From Sepioteuthis lessoniana (Eukaryota > Mollusca > Cephalopoda > Myopsida > Loliginidae), in the NCBI GenBank assembly GCA_963585895.1, contig OY757939.1, positions 24,727,722 through 24,791,721 of the forward strand: DNA of 64,000 nt. Direction: 5' to 3'. A model generated the notes under the pieces. It was given only the letters and a program-made list of their open reading frames with translations, was not told the origin of the DNA and did not search any database. The position numbers and the translations under genes are program-made. Below, in pieces: positions 42,985-54,379 of this stretch. Position 1 is the stretch's first letter. Each line of letters starts with the position of its first letter.

Positions 42985-44035
42985 AGGAGGCGAGGTTAGC
43001 GTGACGATTATCGTCGTCGAAAATAAAATCGACGATCCTGGACAAAAGCTTTTTGCATTTCACTTCATGATAATGCCCTTGAGAATGTCGCAAATCAATC
43101 TTTTCTTCTTCAATCTATGGTTAAATGATCAACATAGTTACTTTAGCGTTATTTAGGCAACCAGTTAAGGAGAGGGAAACATTGAATTCTAATTAACAAT
43201 ACTACATTTAATAATTGACCTTTTTTCTTTACCTCGACTTGTTAAACTCAATTTCAGAGATGAAAGAGACTCTCTTATCGCCACAATTATCGTCTAAGGA
43301 AATTGAGTCGAGGATCCAAGTTCAAATCCTGGCATTACATTCGCGCTAATGCCCTTATGAAAGGTATGAATGGTCCTTTTTTTTTTCAACAGCTATGCCT
43401 ATTGGATTATGAGTTGAAAACTTCTCTGATATCTGTCGATGCGGCAGCGGAAGTCAGACTGTTAAAAGAAAAAACAGGAAATGTACAAGGTACCAAAAGT
43501 GAATTGGACGCTGGTGTTCTCAGCGGAAATGCCGGAGAAATTAAGTGGTATGCTAAAAAGAGTCGTAATCACGTGCATTGTTGGAAGAGGTGTGATCACG
43601 AGAATTTCTGTGGGCTGCATGCTAGAAGAAGGTGTGTCCACGTGCAACATGTAAGCGGCAGGCTGGAGGAGGTGTGAACAAGAGAATTTGCGTGGACATC
43701 CGGGATGTTAAATGATCAGAAAGATTTCGACCCGAACAGGAAGAAAAAGGGGCTCACCGAAGATTCGTAACTCGGCCCCTGTGTGTGCTGCTTAGCCATC
43801 ATGCCCCCCACCACATATTTTTGGTAATAAGAGGAAAAGAAAAGGAGCAGCTTATCTTTTGATACATCAGTATTGTTGTCTTTCTCTTCTATACAACATG
43901 CACAAATAGTTGGGTAGACTGCATAATTTAGCTTTCGGTATGGTAACTAATTTAAAAGAATGAAAGCACTGAATTCTAACCAGCTGTACTCAACTGAAAA
44001 TTACCTTGTGCCACATCCTTTATATGGTAGTAGAG
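42985..44035 (+). mobile_element. three SINE-W pieces and a short internal repeat
   Basis: 42985-43245 is a full-order but worn SINE-W (GGTTAGCGTGACGATTATCG, AGGAGAGGGAAACATTG). 43265-43395 is a second head (CGAGGATCCAAGTTCAAATCC). 43890-44032 is a third 3' part (AATTGCCTTGTGCCACATCC-like end). Between them, 43555-43690 has roughly 45-bp imperfect units, (G/A)GAAGAGGTGTGATCACGAG(A)-like. The 124-codon frame here starts in SINE sequence and is not a gene. Confidence 0.7.
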
Positions 44036-44089
44036 TTGAGAAAATACAATGATCGATCCAAAATGAACGGTTGTTCTTTTTGCTTTTTA

Positions 44090-44345
44090 AAAAAAATTAT
44101 AACTGATTTACAGCTGGAGAATACACCCACCGCATCTTTGCAGAGGAATAAGAACCCCCAACACACCAAGGAGTGTTTTTGGATATGTCACTAAACCATA
44201 TCATGGTATGGATTCACACTTGGTGCTTTGAGAACTGTGGAATACCGCTTCATTGGCATTACTCCCCAAACCACTCTGACTGGAGTGGTTATACCTGTAA
44301 GGGTCTCATCTATGGATCAAACAAAACCATTTAATCATTTACTAA
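44090..44345 (+). mobile_element. X head, diverged
   Basis: TTTACAGCTGGAGAATACACC, GAGTGTTTTTGGATATGTCAC, CCACTCTGACTGGAGTGG and TCATCTATGGATCAAACA, in family order. Confidence 0.7.
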
Positions 44346-44386
44346 ATTGGAAATTATATACATGTTTAATTAAGCAACCAGCTCAT

Positions 44387-44625
44387 TGGCCTAATTGGTA
44401 CAATGTTGCCAAAGGCCCGGGAGATCCGACTTCAATCCCAGGTCGAATCATACCAAAGACACAAAATAACGGTACTTGATGCTTCCTTGCTTAACAATCA
44501 GCATTATAAGGTACGGATCAAGGTATAGTAGATCAATCAAGGGAAACCTTGGTGTAGTAGCCATTGAAAAGGGAGCCTTCGGGTCGCCCTCGACCACGAT
44601 CGTCAATTTTACTTTACTATACCTG
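44387..44625 (+). mobile_element. SINE-Y
   Basis: TTGGCCTAATTGGTACAATG (A-box region, worn), GACTTCAATCCCAGGTCG (B box), GATGCTTCCTTGCTTAAC, AAGGTACGGATCAAGG, TGTAGTAGCCATTGAAAAGG, GGGTCGCCCTCGACCACG. Confidence 0.85.
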
Positions 44626-46008
44626 TTTGGTTGGGTTTTATGGATTATCAACCGTTATAGCTAATTCCCAGTTGAATCCTCTTCATGCATGTATATCAAA
44701 TATATATGATTTGTAAACATATTGTTTCATAGCATTTTTCAATGAGCTTACGTTCATTTATTGCCCACATTCAAATGGCTTCTAGTATTTCAATCAAACA
44801 CGAATAATTCTATTTACAATTAATCATTTGTCAGCACACTATTAAATGGTTTCAGTTGTTGCTACCACTAATACAGCATAAATCGTTTGTTAACTGAAAT
44901 TGAAGTGGTAACAAGTATTGCTATTTTACACTTATCCAATTTAATATATCTATGCAGTTGTACACAGTATTGATATGTAATTCCAATAGTTTCAACTATA
45001 GCTGTTTAATACTAATTCTATTTTTGCCAAGTCGGCTGGGGCTGTAGAATACACCGACTGCACATCTGCAGAGGAGTAAGACCCCACCCCACGAGTGTCC
45101 TGGATATGACACTAAGCAATCTGATGGTGAGGTTCCAGTAATGCTGGAGCTTTGGGGAATGCAGAATATCCCTTTATTGCCATCGCTCGCAGGTCCACTT
45201 TTGCCCGGAATGGTAGCGCCTGATAGGGCCCTATCTATGGGTTACATAGAGCTAACAGCATTAATATGCTAAACTGAACTGTTTGACTAAACTCAATAGT
45301 TTAAAATTAAAATGTTTTTGACTGCGTGCTTATGCTAAACTGAATTGTTCGAAATTGAACCGTTTTTGACATTGAAACTGTACCTACACTAAACTGAATT
45401 GTTATATATAGAACTGTTTTCACATTCTACTCTGTAAACTAAATTTGTACTTACGCTAAACTGAATTAGCTGAATTAGAACTGTTTGAATAAACTGAATT
45501 CTTTGAAATAGAAATGTTTTTGACAATTAAACTGTGTACACATGCTAAACTGAATTGTTTGAAATAGAACTGATTATTTACATAAAAATGGATTAGGCGT
45601 TAAATAGCCTACATAGGTTGATATGCCATAAAACACAACCAACCGACCAACTAATTCTATTTAACATTACTTATTCGTTTGCGCACAGATCAATGGTTCC
45701 AGATGTAGCAATGTATCACAAACGATTCTATTAAATGCCAGTCATTTGTTTGCACTCTGTAAAATGTGCAACCGTTCTATTTAACCCCTAGATAGGCCCT
45801 AATCAGGTGCTACCACACCGAGCCAGAGTGGACTTGGGAGCTCCGGCAATGCAAGGGTATTCCACATTTTCCAGAGCCTCTGGACTAGAGCCTCGCCTTC
45901 AGATTGTTTAGTGACATATACTGGACACTCACTATGGAGTGACCTTACCCTTCTACAGGGATGCAGTCGGCGTATTCTAAATCCACAGTCGTCTGGGTTA
46001 CAATTCAA
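44625..46008. mobile_element. X elements tail-to-tail, plus a third tail
   Basis: 44628-44665 is a minus-strand tail with body units to 45010. A full plus-strand X element runs 45010-45645: hairpin AGTCGG/CCGACT at 45030-45059, CACTTTTGCCCGGAATGG, six or so body units, tail GGCGTTAAATAGCC then ACATAGGTTGATATGCC, then AACCAACCGACC. A minus-strand X (body 45650-45780, head 45780-46005 ending GCAGTCGGCGTATTCTA) follows. The last two are arranged tail to tail. Confidence 0.8.
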
Positions 46009-46009
46009 C

Positions 46010-47025
46010 TGTGTGCTTGCCCACATCTATGGCTATTTTCGCTTTCGGTCCTTTTCGAGTCCTAATTCTTTCGCTATGTTTGCTTATCCATTCGGCTTTT
46101 TTGCTATGTTCTCTTGGTTGCCATATTTTACTCCCAAATTGTTCAAATTGTTTTCTGGCCTATTTATAGTATTTCAAGTTCAGAAAACCAAACTTTCTTT
46201 TATATTGTCCTAACTTAGTCAGCGAGTGTGTCTGAAAAGTAGCGCATTCTTGCCAGATCTCTATCATTCTTTTTCTATGTCCTCTTAGTGTAGGGTTGCT
46301 TCTAAAATGGCAGTGTCGTACAAGTTTGTTGTCTTCCTAGTCCCTGTTTTGTGTTTGCCTCTCTGATTTGAGTGGTTCTTAGATCATCATTTGGGTACCT
46401 TTAAAAAATCAGCCAACATTCGCAGGAGGACGTTCGTATCTCCCACGTTGGCTATCATGACACGCAGGACAGTTGCCTGGGTTCCACGTTGCGTTATATT
46501 TTGATTCGACATTTTTATCATGGGTGGATATATTGTGACTATACCAGACCCAGGGGTTGTTTAAAAACCTGACACAGACGTGACCTCGTTTTCTTAATTA
46601 AGAGAACCCTTAAGCGTGCCATACACATAAAAACAAACAAACAAACAAACATGATGGCTGGATTAACTTCATCAGTAGTCGCCACTCTAGTAGATGAGTA
46701 GCAGTAGTTTCCTGACTGAATTGTTTGATCCTGGCCGTTGACCGATGGGGTTCATCCTCACAGCATGTGGTGTAATACACCGTTGGCTCAGCGATGTGGT
46801 CATCCGCCATAGTTCCCATCCACCATGCTGCGTTCCATTGATCTTTAAAAAAAAAAGAAAGGGAAACTCCTAAAATTTCAAAGTTTTAACTTTGATAAAG
46901 TCCGACTGTTTCATAGTTCTTCGATCTATTTTATATTCTTCGTCACATTTCCCTTATTAAAGTTACTTCGTTATATTATTTCAATAATAGTTAACGTGAA
47001 ATTAAAAAGATTGGATTTAGGCGGA

Positions 47026-47077
<52 letters not shown>

Positions 47078-47180
47078 TGTGCGCGTCTTGTAAAGAATGA
47101 TTTTAGCACATATACAGGGGTGTTGTGGGGGCTGAAAATTTGCATATTGGATGCGATGAAATGTGTGGTTTTAGATTTCT
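46010..47180. other. unassigned; (TTA)n at 47028-47077
   Basis: 46010-47020 has no landmark I recognise. The (TTA)n run is uninterrupted. Confidence 0.5.
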
Positions 47181-47184
47181 TTGT

Positions 47185-47650
47185 TTAATGGTTGTGGCTT
47201 ATTTAATTCCAACACCATACATGTATAAGAACCGTACGGGCACTATTTTATCAATTGTTAGTGAGATAATGGACTCACAAATTTCCGATAGGTATTAGGC
47301 CGACAGTCAACATATTGTATATATATATATATATGCCCAACCTCTGTACACAGAGTTTAATTAAGCAAGTTTGATTGTGGAGCTTTCTTTCAGAAAAAAA
47401 TGACGGCCATACCAAGTTTTAAAGATCTCAGTGTGTCCTACCATTTGTCTATTGTCTGAGTTGGATTTATATCTTTCGTAATGGTATTAACGCCATGAGA
47501 AATGCAAACGGCTTCCTCCAGGATTTGAAATCGGGTTGCCGTTTCCATTTCTTAAGACGGTAGATATTTTACCACGTACAGCACGAACGTAATAGTTCAA
47601 ACTCACTTACTATGATTCAGTAGAGCACGTTAGCCACTACTTCACGGAAT
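47185..47650 (-). mobile_element. SINE-Z with a SINE-W nested inside
   Basis: SINE-Z (minus) runs from its tail at 47185 to 47316 (GGTATTAGGCCGACAGTC) and resumes at 47588-47650 (AGTTCAAACTCACTT, GCACGTTAGCCACTACTTC). Between them a (TA)n run and a minus-strand SINE-W occupy about 47320-47587 (GCCATGAGAAATGCAAACG, CCAGGATTTGAAATCGGG). Confidence 0.7.
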
Positions 47651-47724
47651 ATACCTCCTAAAAGGTTTTGAATGTCAGCTATTCCCCGCTCCTGTAAGTG
47701 CACCTTCGAAAGGGGTTGGATAAA

Positions 47725-47972
47725 ATAAGTAAAAGTAAAGTTGATGACCTGAAAACTCCCTTTTCAATAGTTACCACTCCGAGGTGTAGGAGTGGGGTGT
47801 TACTCCTTTCCCTAGATTGTCTCACTCTATCTTTTATACCTACCTTTATAATACTGAATGTTAGGCAAGTAGGTATCAAGTAAAATTTTTTGAGTCTTTG
47901 GTATGACTCGACCTGGGATTGAACCCCGGTCTCCCGGGCCACTGGTGAACACTCTCGCCACTTGGTAAATGG
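47725..47972 (-). mobile_element. SINE-Y
   Basis: Minus sense: GCGAGAGTGTTCACCAGTGG, CCCGGGAGACCGGGGTTC, AATCCCAGGTCGAGTC, ATACCAAAGACTC, TTGCCTAACATTCAGTAT, then GAAAAGGGAGTTTTCAGG and CATCAACTTTACTTTTAC. Confidence 0.85.
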
Positions 47973-48249
47973 GCCGGTGGAAATAGCATTCACTGTGATT
48001 TGGGACACGGAAATAAAATGGTTTCATCGGTGTTCCGCGGGAAGAGATAGTCCTGACTCGTGGCAATGATCATGGAGTACGGAAGGATTTTACACTGAGA
48101 AAAAATGCTAATTTAACTTTGGAAGACATTTTAGCTAAAAAGCAATACTTATGTGTATTTACAAAAGCAAAAACAACAACAAAAAGCAAAAACAAAAACA
48201 AATAGAAACAAGAAAACTGACCAACCAACCAAACAAACAACAAATAAAC

Positions 48250-49555
48250 AAACACCGCCCTATTGGTTGGGGCTGTAGAATACACCGACTGTCCAACTGC
48301 AAAGAGGTTGGACCCCGCACGGACCATGTTGATATAAAAATGCGTCCATAAAAATATTTTTTTATCAAATGATATTGTTATTAATTCTCAGATAATTATT
48401 TGTTTTATTTGTTTATTTTGTGGCAAGCGTTTTTTATTTTAAATATTTTTGTAAAACGCTTGAGTAACTGTCGGAAAAGTGATGAAATGCTGTGTCTATG
48501 TGTTCGGTTAGAAAATTCCAATCTCCAGCGTTTCAAATTCATAAAAAAAAAACTCGTAGCATTTCAAACTACCTTCTGCTTAATAAATTCGATAGAATAT
48601 TTTGACAAACGAAAAAATACTAGAAGAAACATTGAATTCGTTCCTCGAAGACGAACAGTTCTTTCTCCAGTTTTTCATAAGTCGAAAAATCGAAATTCAA
48701 ATACTTATGAAGTTATGATCATAACTTTTACCACAACTTTTATTCTAACTTTTATACATAATCATTTATGTATTAAGAAAAAGTTATTGTAATTTGAACA
48801 AGCAAGTTCATTTAAAAATGTGGGCGGCACTTTCGAGATGAATAACTCCTTTTAATACTTAAGTAAAAAACGTATTTTTTTATATTTATTTGTATTGTGT
48901 TTCTGAAATTCGTAGTTACAAAATTTCATTTTAAAATGAAAATCTCTAACAAGTTTTATCAAAGATTATTGTTTGAGATTAATTCTCTTTTTACTGTCGA
49001 AATTAACAACACAGTTGTTTAATCGTAGTATCGGTTGATCTAAAATTATTTGTAACTATATTATCAAATTTTTTCTAAATGATTACATATAAGCAAACAT
49101 AAACAAAAGGGGAAAAAACTTTTATGAAATTGTTTTTTACTAACAAAAAAATGTATAAAAATTTCAATTCTGCCTTTATTTCGATCCTGTAAAACTGTTA
49201 ATTGTTTATCTTTAAGATATCCCTTGAGAACTTTTAAGCAAAATCTTTTTATATTTTTTGTGTTAAATAAAATTTCTTGGATTGGATTTCTGGATTTCAA
49301 TTTTTTTTTCATCTTGAAAACCTTCAACTGAATCGTCGGAATTTGCAGACGATCTTCATTTTATCAATATCAGAGTTTATCTTTTATCTGCCAGATAACT
49401 TTCAACAGTTAAATCACATCCTTTTCTACACAGAAACTATTTACTATCTTTGTAGAAAAGTTAAAATGAAATTTATTAAATTTTGATTAAAAAAAAGAAT
49501 TATTAAATTTTGCTTTAATATAGAATATTATATTTTCCTTAAAATATTATTAAAT
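48250..49555. other. X head scrap, then unassigned AT-rich DNA
   Basis: 48255-48325 is an X-head scrap (TTGGTTGGGGCTGTAGAATAC then ACCGACTG). 48360-49555 is AT-rich. A 130-codon frame at 48400-48792 and an 87-codon minus-strand frame at 49064-49327 are Lys/Phe-rich with no motif. They could be transposon flanks. Confidence 0.45.
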
Positions 49556-49699
49556 TATTCTTACATCTGATTGTGAGGCTCAAGTCTCGGAGATTTAAGG
49601 AATATGAAGTACTCCTTAATTGCCATTACACTAGGGTCCAAATTTGATCCGGAGGATTTGATGTATTCCAAATACTTGCTGGTAGAAGTTATCAGGCAA

Positions 49700-50835
49700 A
49701 ACCAAATAATCCTATTTTATTTCAATAAAGATTTTATAAGATCATCTTAAACTGACCAACACCTATAATAGAACACATAAAAAACAGATATATGTCTTTG
49801 AAAACTTTACATTTCAACATAGTAAATCTTTATCTCAATTGCAGCCAGTAATCTATTATCCATCGATTTTCTTATATTTTTATTTCAGCAGGTTTAATTT
49901 CCGACACGATAGTTTTAAATGTTTCCCATAAGTTTGCTTTGCTGTTATATTGTTTTCTAAGTTCATATAATTTAATTATCTCAATTGACAGTAGATTTTC
50001 AATTGGATTCAAATCAGGATCTATGGTGTTCATTCCATTATCTTCTCTCCAGTAAATCTTTTATACTCAAAGGATTCACAGCAAAGCTTAGATATGTAAA
50101 AGGGGCATTGTTATGGATAAATACCCACTTCACTTTGAAACTAAGAGACTGTGACTTGTGCCATGCAAAGAAATTCTGGTCCATAAAATCGAAATAGTTA
50201 GCACTGTCCAGTTTAACTCCTTCATTGACTTTGAATGGTCCAATAATAATTTGGTCGACAATTTCAACCTATATCATCACATTACTGTCTCTTTGTTGTC
50301 GTCTTTTGGTCAAAGGCACGTCTGAATTGGATAAAATCCATCCTTTCTTTAATTCATCAGATCCATTAAATGGCACTTGAGATTTGTCAGTGAAAATTTC
50401 TTTAGAAAAATCATTTTTTATTCATTTCTTGACGCTTTAAAAATGTGCCTTTGTGCGAGAAGGTTGCCTATGAAATTTTTTTTTACAAATCTCAGTTCAC
50501 GAAGTATTGTTCACCTTTTGTCTTTTTTGACTACCTCACGTCCAACCTTTTCTAAGATCTGAGCGCAGGTTAAAAGTATTTGTTTCCCTATAACTCTCTT
50601 TGCTTTACATCCATCTTGAGGAAGCAAGTTCTTTAAGCCTTTTCCTTTGCTTCAAGTTCTCAACTTAGTTATATTTTCAACAGCCTTCTTTATCGTTTGA
50701 TGATCTCTGCAAAACTCTTTTGATACTTCCAAAGTCGACCTTCCCTCACTCAATAACTTTCTTATCTTCGGTTTTTCAGCATTTGTTAGATCTTTCTATT
50801 TGCCCATATTTCAATTTATACTATGGACTAAAAGA
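49700..50835 (-). mobile_element. Tc1-like transposase relic
   Basis: Minus-strand order: KDLTNAEKPKIRKLLSEGRS and TLEVSKEFCRDHQTIKKAVE (helix-turn-helix), FHRQPSRTKAHF, FSKEIFTDKSQVPFNGSDEL (first catalytic Asp in FTDK), VDQIIIGPFKVNEGVKLDS, VKWVFIHNNAPFTYLSFAV (the usual QDNAP second Asp is Asn), MNTIDPDLNPIENLLSI (third acidic residue, E of PIE) and a Tc1-style end, IRKSMDNRLLAAIE. Spacing between second and third positions is about 35-37 residues, as expected for DD34E. Several stops and frame changes are present. Inverted ends were not located. Confidence 0.8.
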
Positions 50836-51315
50836 AAAAATAGTTTTATTAGATTTCAAAGGTCAGAAGATTATATAAGATTAATTTGTACATAAACTTT
50901 AGTCCGTCGATTTTCGTAAATTTCAAATATCTCAAAATCTAACCATTAAAAAATTTAGTTAAACATTTAAGTGTGGAAATAAACAAGTTTAAATTAAAAG
51001 AAAATATTGGTTCTGTGTTTTTAAAGTTACGAAGGTTTATTTGATTTACTTAATAACTTCATACAAGTTTCTGTGCTGATTGTTCATTATTACTGATATC
51101 AGATAGGAATACTTGAAACCATTTAACTATGAGCAAAAAATGATTAATATTAAAAATAATTATTAGCGTTTGATAGGATTACTTTAAAAATGTTTAACTG
51201 AGTGCAAAGAAATGATTAATATCAAATAGAAGTATTCGTGTTAGGGATACTTGAAACTATTTAACTCTATGCTAGCAAAAGAATAATATGAAATCCAATT
51301 ATTCGTGTCATATTT

Positions 51316-52216
51316 ACGTGGTGCCTTCAATAAGTTTCCAGACTTTATTGTACAGGCATTTAAAATTTGCATAGACTCTTGAAGATTCAGTATGTTATTG
51401 CTATACATCTTATGTATGACTGACCAATTTTTATGATTTCAGATTCAGATGAACAGCTACAGCAGCAATTGGAATACACCCAACTAAAGCCTGATTGTCA
51501 CAGCTGGTGAATTTCAAAAATGCAATCTGGACGTGAGGAAGAACGATATGCAATAAAATTGTGTTTTAAACTCGGAAAAAATGTCACAAAAACATATGGA
51601 ATGCTTCAGACTGCTTTTGGAGCATCTTGCATGAATCGAGCATCAGTTTTTGAGTGGCATAAGAGATTCAAGGAAGGCAAGGAGTCTGTGAGGGATGATT
51701 GGAGGTGTGTGAGGAGGAAGGAAGTCAATATACCAGAGTTGATTGGCTAAAGGGTTGGGGTTAGGGTTAAGGTTACTATGTTGAGGTTTTAAGAGAGTTC
51801 AGGAAGAGATTCCTAGGGAAGAGGCTAGCACTCTTCAAATCGGCTCAGTGATTTTTTCGACCCGGACAATACACCAGTCCACAACTCCATCCTTGTCACA
51901 GACTATTTGACCAAGATGGGCATCAACACAGTTCCTCAGCCTCCCTATAGTCCAGACCTTGCTCCCTGTGACTTTTGGTTATTCCCTAAGCTCAGAGGCT
52001 GTAGTTATGAGACAATTGGGGAGATGAAAGAGGCTGTGACGAAAGTCATTGACCAGCTCACACAAGAGGACCTTCCATGAGGCCTCCCAGAAGTTGTGGG
52101 AACGGTACAACAAGTGCATTGCAGCCGGAGGAGATTACCTCGAAGGGGACTAGAGTTTCATATGTGTACTATCAATAAAGATGTCCATACGAAAAAGTCT
52201 GGAAATTTGTTTAATG
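51316..52216 (+). mobile_element. mariner, internally deleted with telomere-like filler
   Basis: Ends GGTGCCTTCAATAAGTTTCC (left) and GGAAATTTGTTTAATGATCC then TCG (right), flanked by TA. The frame 51520-51750 is the N-terminal DNA-binding part (EERYAIKLCFKLGKNVTKTY, NRASVFEWHKRFKEGKESVR). After LIG the text runs GGGTTGGGGTTAGGGTTA (51752-51769) and then straight into YYVEVL..FKRRFL-type sequence. About 340 bp are absent, including the first catalytic Asp. The C-terminal part keeps NTPVHNSILVTDYLTKMG and YSPDLAPCDFWLFPKLRG. Confidence 0.95.
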
Positions 52217-52290
52217 ATCCTCGTAACTGTGTGCAAACAAAATGGCTCTGACAGCTTAAATACAATGTTACCAGGAAAGTATCACTTACA

Positions 52291-52371
<81 letters not shown>

Positions 52372-52539
52372 CTGGATTTGTTATCAAATAATACACTTGG
52401 ATTGATGTGTCATAAAACTCGAAACAAACAAACGAACAAAAACAAAACAAATCTAAGCCCTTGAAATTTGCATGATTTATAGGAAATATGGAATCAGTTG
52501 TATGTCTATGACTTCACGTGCACACACACACACACACAC

Positions 52540-52583
<44 letters not shown>

Positions 52584-52600
52584 TTTTGTTGGTCTGATGA

Positions 52601-52930
52601 GTGAGAAGTAAATATTATAAGATAAATAGATATGTCAGTGAATTTGGTATCATTTTTAAGAGTCAAACGGCTTTACCTAAGTTTTATTGGGCTCTGAAAG
52701 ACAGTGGATTAAGTCCACGAATAAAATGGAAAATTATTAAAGAATCCTCGATGGTAAATAGTTTAATTGTCTGGGATACCTACGATGTAGAAACCACTTG
52801 GTCTGATAAAACATAGGCGTGAAACTGACAGTTACAAATAGCCGTTCTTGCTATCTACGATACTCTAACTTAGATCTACACATGCTTTATCAGCGATATC
52901 GAGCACACTTTATTTACAAATATAGCAAAC
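52601..52930 (+). mobile_element. Penelope-like C-terminal scrap
   Basis: Plus frame: FGIIFKSQTALPKFYWALKD, SGLSPRIKWKIIKESSMVNS. This matches the post-GIY-YIG core pattern seen in Penelope-like proteins (LSKFIW.LKD..I...IKW.I.K). 52805-52925 is repeated at 58853-58965. Confidence 0.65.
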
Positions 52931-52934
52931 TACA

Positions 52935-53073
52935 TATAGACATAATGGTTAGAGTGTTCGTCAATGGTCCGGAAGACCAGTTTTCAACATCACGTCGAGT
53001 CATACCAAAGACTCAAAAATGGTACTTGATGTTTTCTTCCTTAACACTTAATTACTTTCTTATACACACACGC

Positions 53074-53111
<38 letters not shown>

Positions 53112-53112
53112 G
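52935..53112 (+). mobile_element. SINE-Y 5' half and (TA)n
   Basis: ATGGTTAGAGTGTTCGTC, GACCAGTTTTCAACATCACG (worn B box), ATACCAAAGACTCAAAAATGG, GATGTTTTCTTCCTTAAC. A (TA)n run follows at 53077-53109. Confidence 0.75.
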
Positions 53113-53149
53113 GGGGTGTAGAAAAAGGTAGAACGGAAGAGAGATATAT

Positions 53150-54200
53150 CTTTGAAGGTTTGTTTATTTGCCAACGCCTTTCGACTTCAAGGTTTTGTCT
53201 GAATACAAAATTTTTTTATCAAAATTATTTTTGTATGAGAATAATTATAGAAGATATTTTAAAAAAATTTTTGGAAGTCTTCACCAGAGCTTGGAGATGT
53301 TGCTATGTGAAAAACGGAATAATACAGGCTGGTATATTTAAATTACATATTGTCATGCGATGGAATTTTTAAAGAGAATTTTGCCATTTAGTCAACGGAT
53401 TTCGTAAAGACCTGCGTTGGAGAGGGGGCTGTGTTTTTAGAGTTGTTCTTTATCATATGTTTTATTTCTTTTGTTGTAAGTGTTGTGGTTTTTATGCCAA
53501 AGCAATTTAATTTTTTTTCAATGAGGGTGGTAGAGTGATTTAGGGGTAATATTATGTGTCTTTTATAGGGTTTGTATTTGAGCTGAGTTTAATTTTATTC
53601 ATATTGTGAGATGTATGTTTGTGGATATTTATAGCTTTTGATTTAGCGCGATGAATGAAAGATTCAGGATATTATAGTTTGGAAAAAAGAGCTTTTGATG
53701 TGTTCAAATTCTTCGTTTAGAGATTTGAGGGAGCAGATTTTAAGGTAAAAAAACAACGAAAATGTCGCAGTTTGAATAAAAAAAGTATGTAGTCATTTTT
53801 GTTGTTTATATTGTGATAAAATTTAAATTCTAATTTGTTGTTGTTTATTTATAAGATATCCAGGAAAGGTTAGGAATTATTTTTCTCAAGTTCGTATGTG
53901 AAATTAATTCTTGGTTCAACTTGGTTGAGTTTGTGTGCGATGGAAAAAATATAATCAGCTTTGGGATAAATGATTAAAATGTCGTTGATGTATTTAAAAT
54001 GTTGCATATCATTAGGTAGGATATATTTGAAAGGGTGGGATTCCAAAAAATTCTTGAAAAAGGTCAGCTAGAACGCCACTTAAAGGAGATCACACGGGAA
54101 GGCCGCATTTTTGTTTGTAGCAATGGCTGGTGCATAATTTAATTATTTTAATGAGTATAGAGACAAATAATGTGAGAGGTTTTTTTTATTTCTCAGGAGG
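53150..54200 (-). mobile_element. Penelope-like element 1, reverse transcriptase end
   Basis: Minus strand, with several frame changes: CGLPV, SPLSGVLADLFQEFFGIPPF (the GLPMGSPLS..LA..F pattern of Penelope-like reverse transcriptases), KADYIFSIAHKLNQVEPRIN, FTYELEKNN, then QLEFKFYHNINNK-type and YIHFFYSNCDI segments, EEFEHIKSSFFQ, LSTTLIEKKLNCFGIKTTT-like and a NAGLYEI segment that begins the linker to the nuclease. No intact GIY-YIG follows. Old and degenerate. Confidence 0.7.
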
Positions 54201-54214
54201 ATTTTCCGCTAGAA

Positions 54215-54332
54215 TATACATTTTTTAATACGGTGGTTGATATGCCATCAAACAAAGAAACCGAAACCGTTTCTGTAATGGAACGCGGAGTACCACATCA
54301 CTGCCATTGCTCCCTCGTCCATTCTGGCCCGG

Positions 54333-54370
<38 letters not shown>
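54215..54370 (+). mobile_element. hairpin tail, X scrap and (TA)n
   Basis: TTTTTTAATACGGTGGTTGAT then ATGCCATCAAACAAAG (tail), then GGAACGCGGAGTACCACATC and CCATTCTGGCCCGGA (X head scrap), then TA repeats at 54338-54367. Confidence 0.7.
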
Positions 54371-54379
54371 TTATTTTTT

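Larger units (their letters stand above)
49560..52440 (+). mobile_element. probable X element split by Tc1-like and mariner copies
   Basis: Worn head at 49560-49690 (GTGAGGCTCAAGTCTCGG, GAAGTACTCCTTAATTGCC). Body units at 51070-51310 (TAACTATGAGCAAAAAATG, GATAGGAATACTTGAAACC) and again at 52217-52250. Tail at 52370-52420 (GGATTTGTTATCAAATAATAC then TTGATGTGTCATAAAAC) and (CAAA)n. The order head, body, tail on one strand suggests one element opened by the two DNA transposons. Joining the head to the rest is inference. Confidence 0.5.

Noticed and set aside
43303-43677. 124-codon plus frame
   Set aside because: Its start is SINE-W sequence and its end is an imperfect 45-bp repeat.
48400-48792. 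130-codon plus frame as a host gene
   Set aside because: Lys/Phe/Asn-rich, as expected by chance in AT-rich DNA. No motif, no conserved neighbour.
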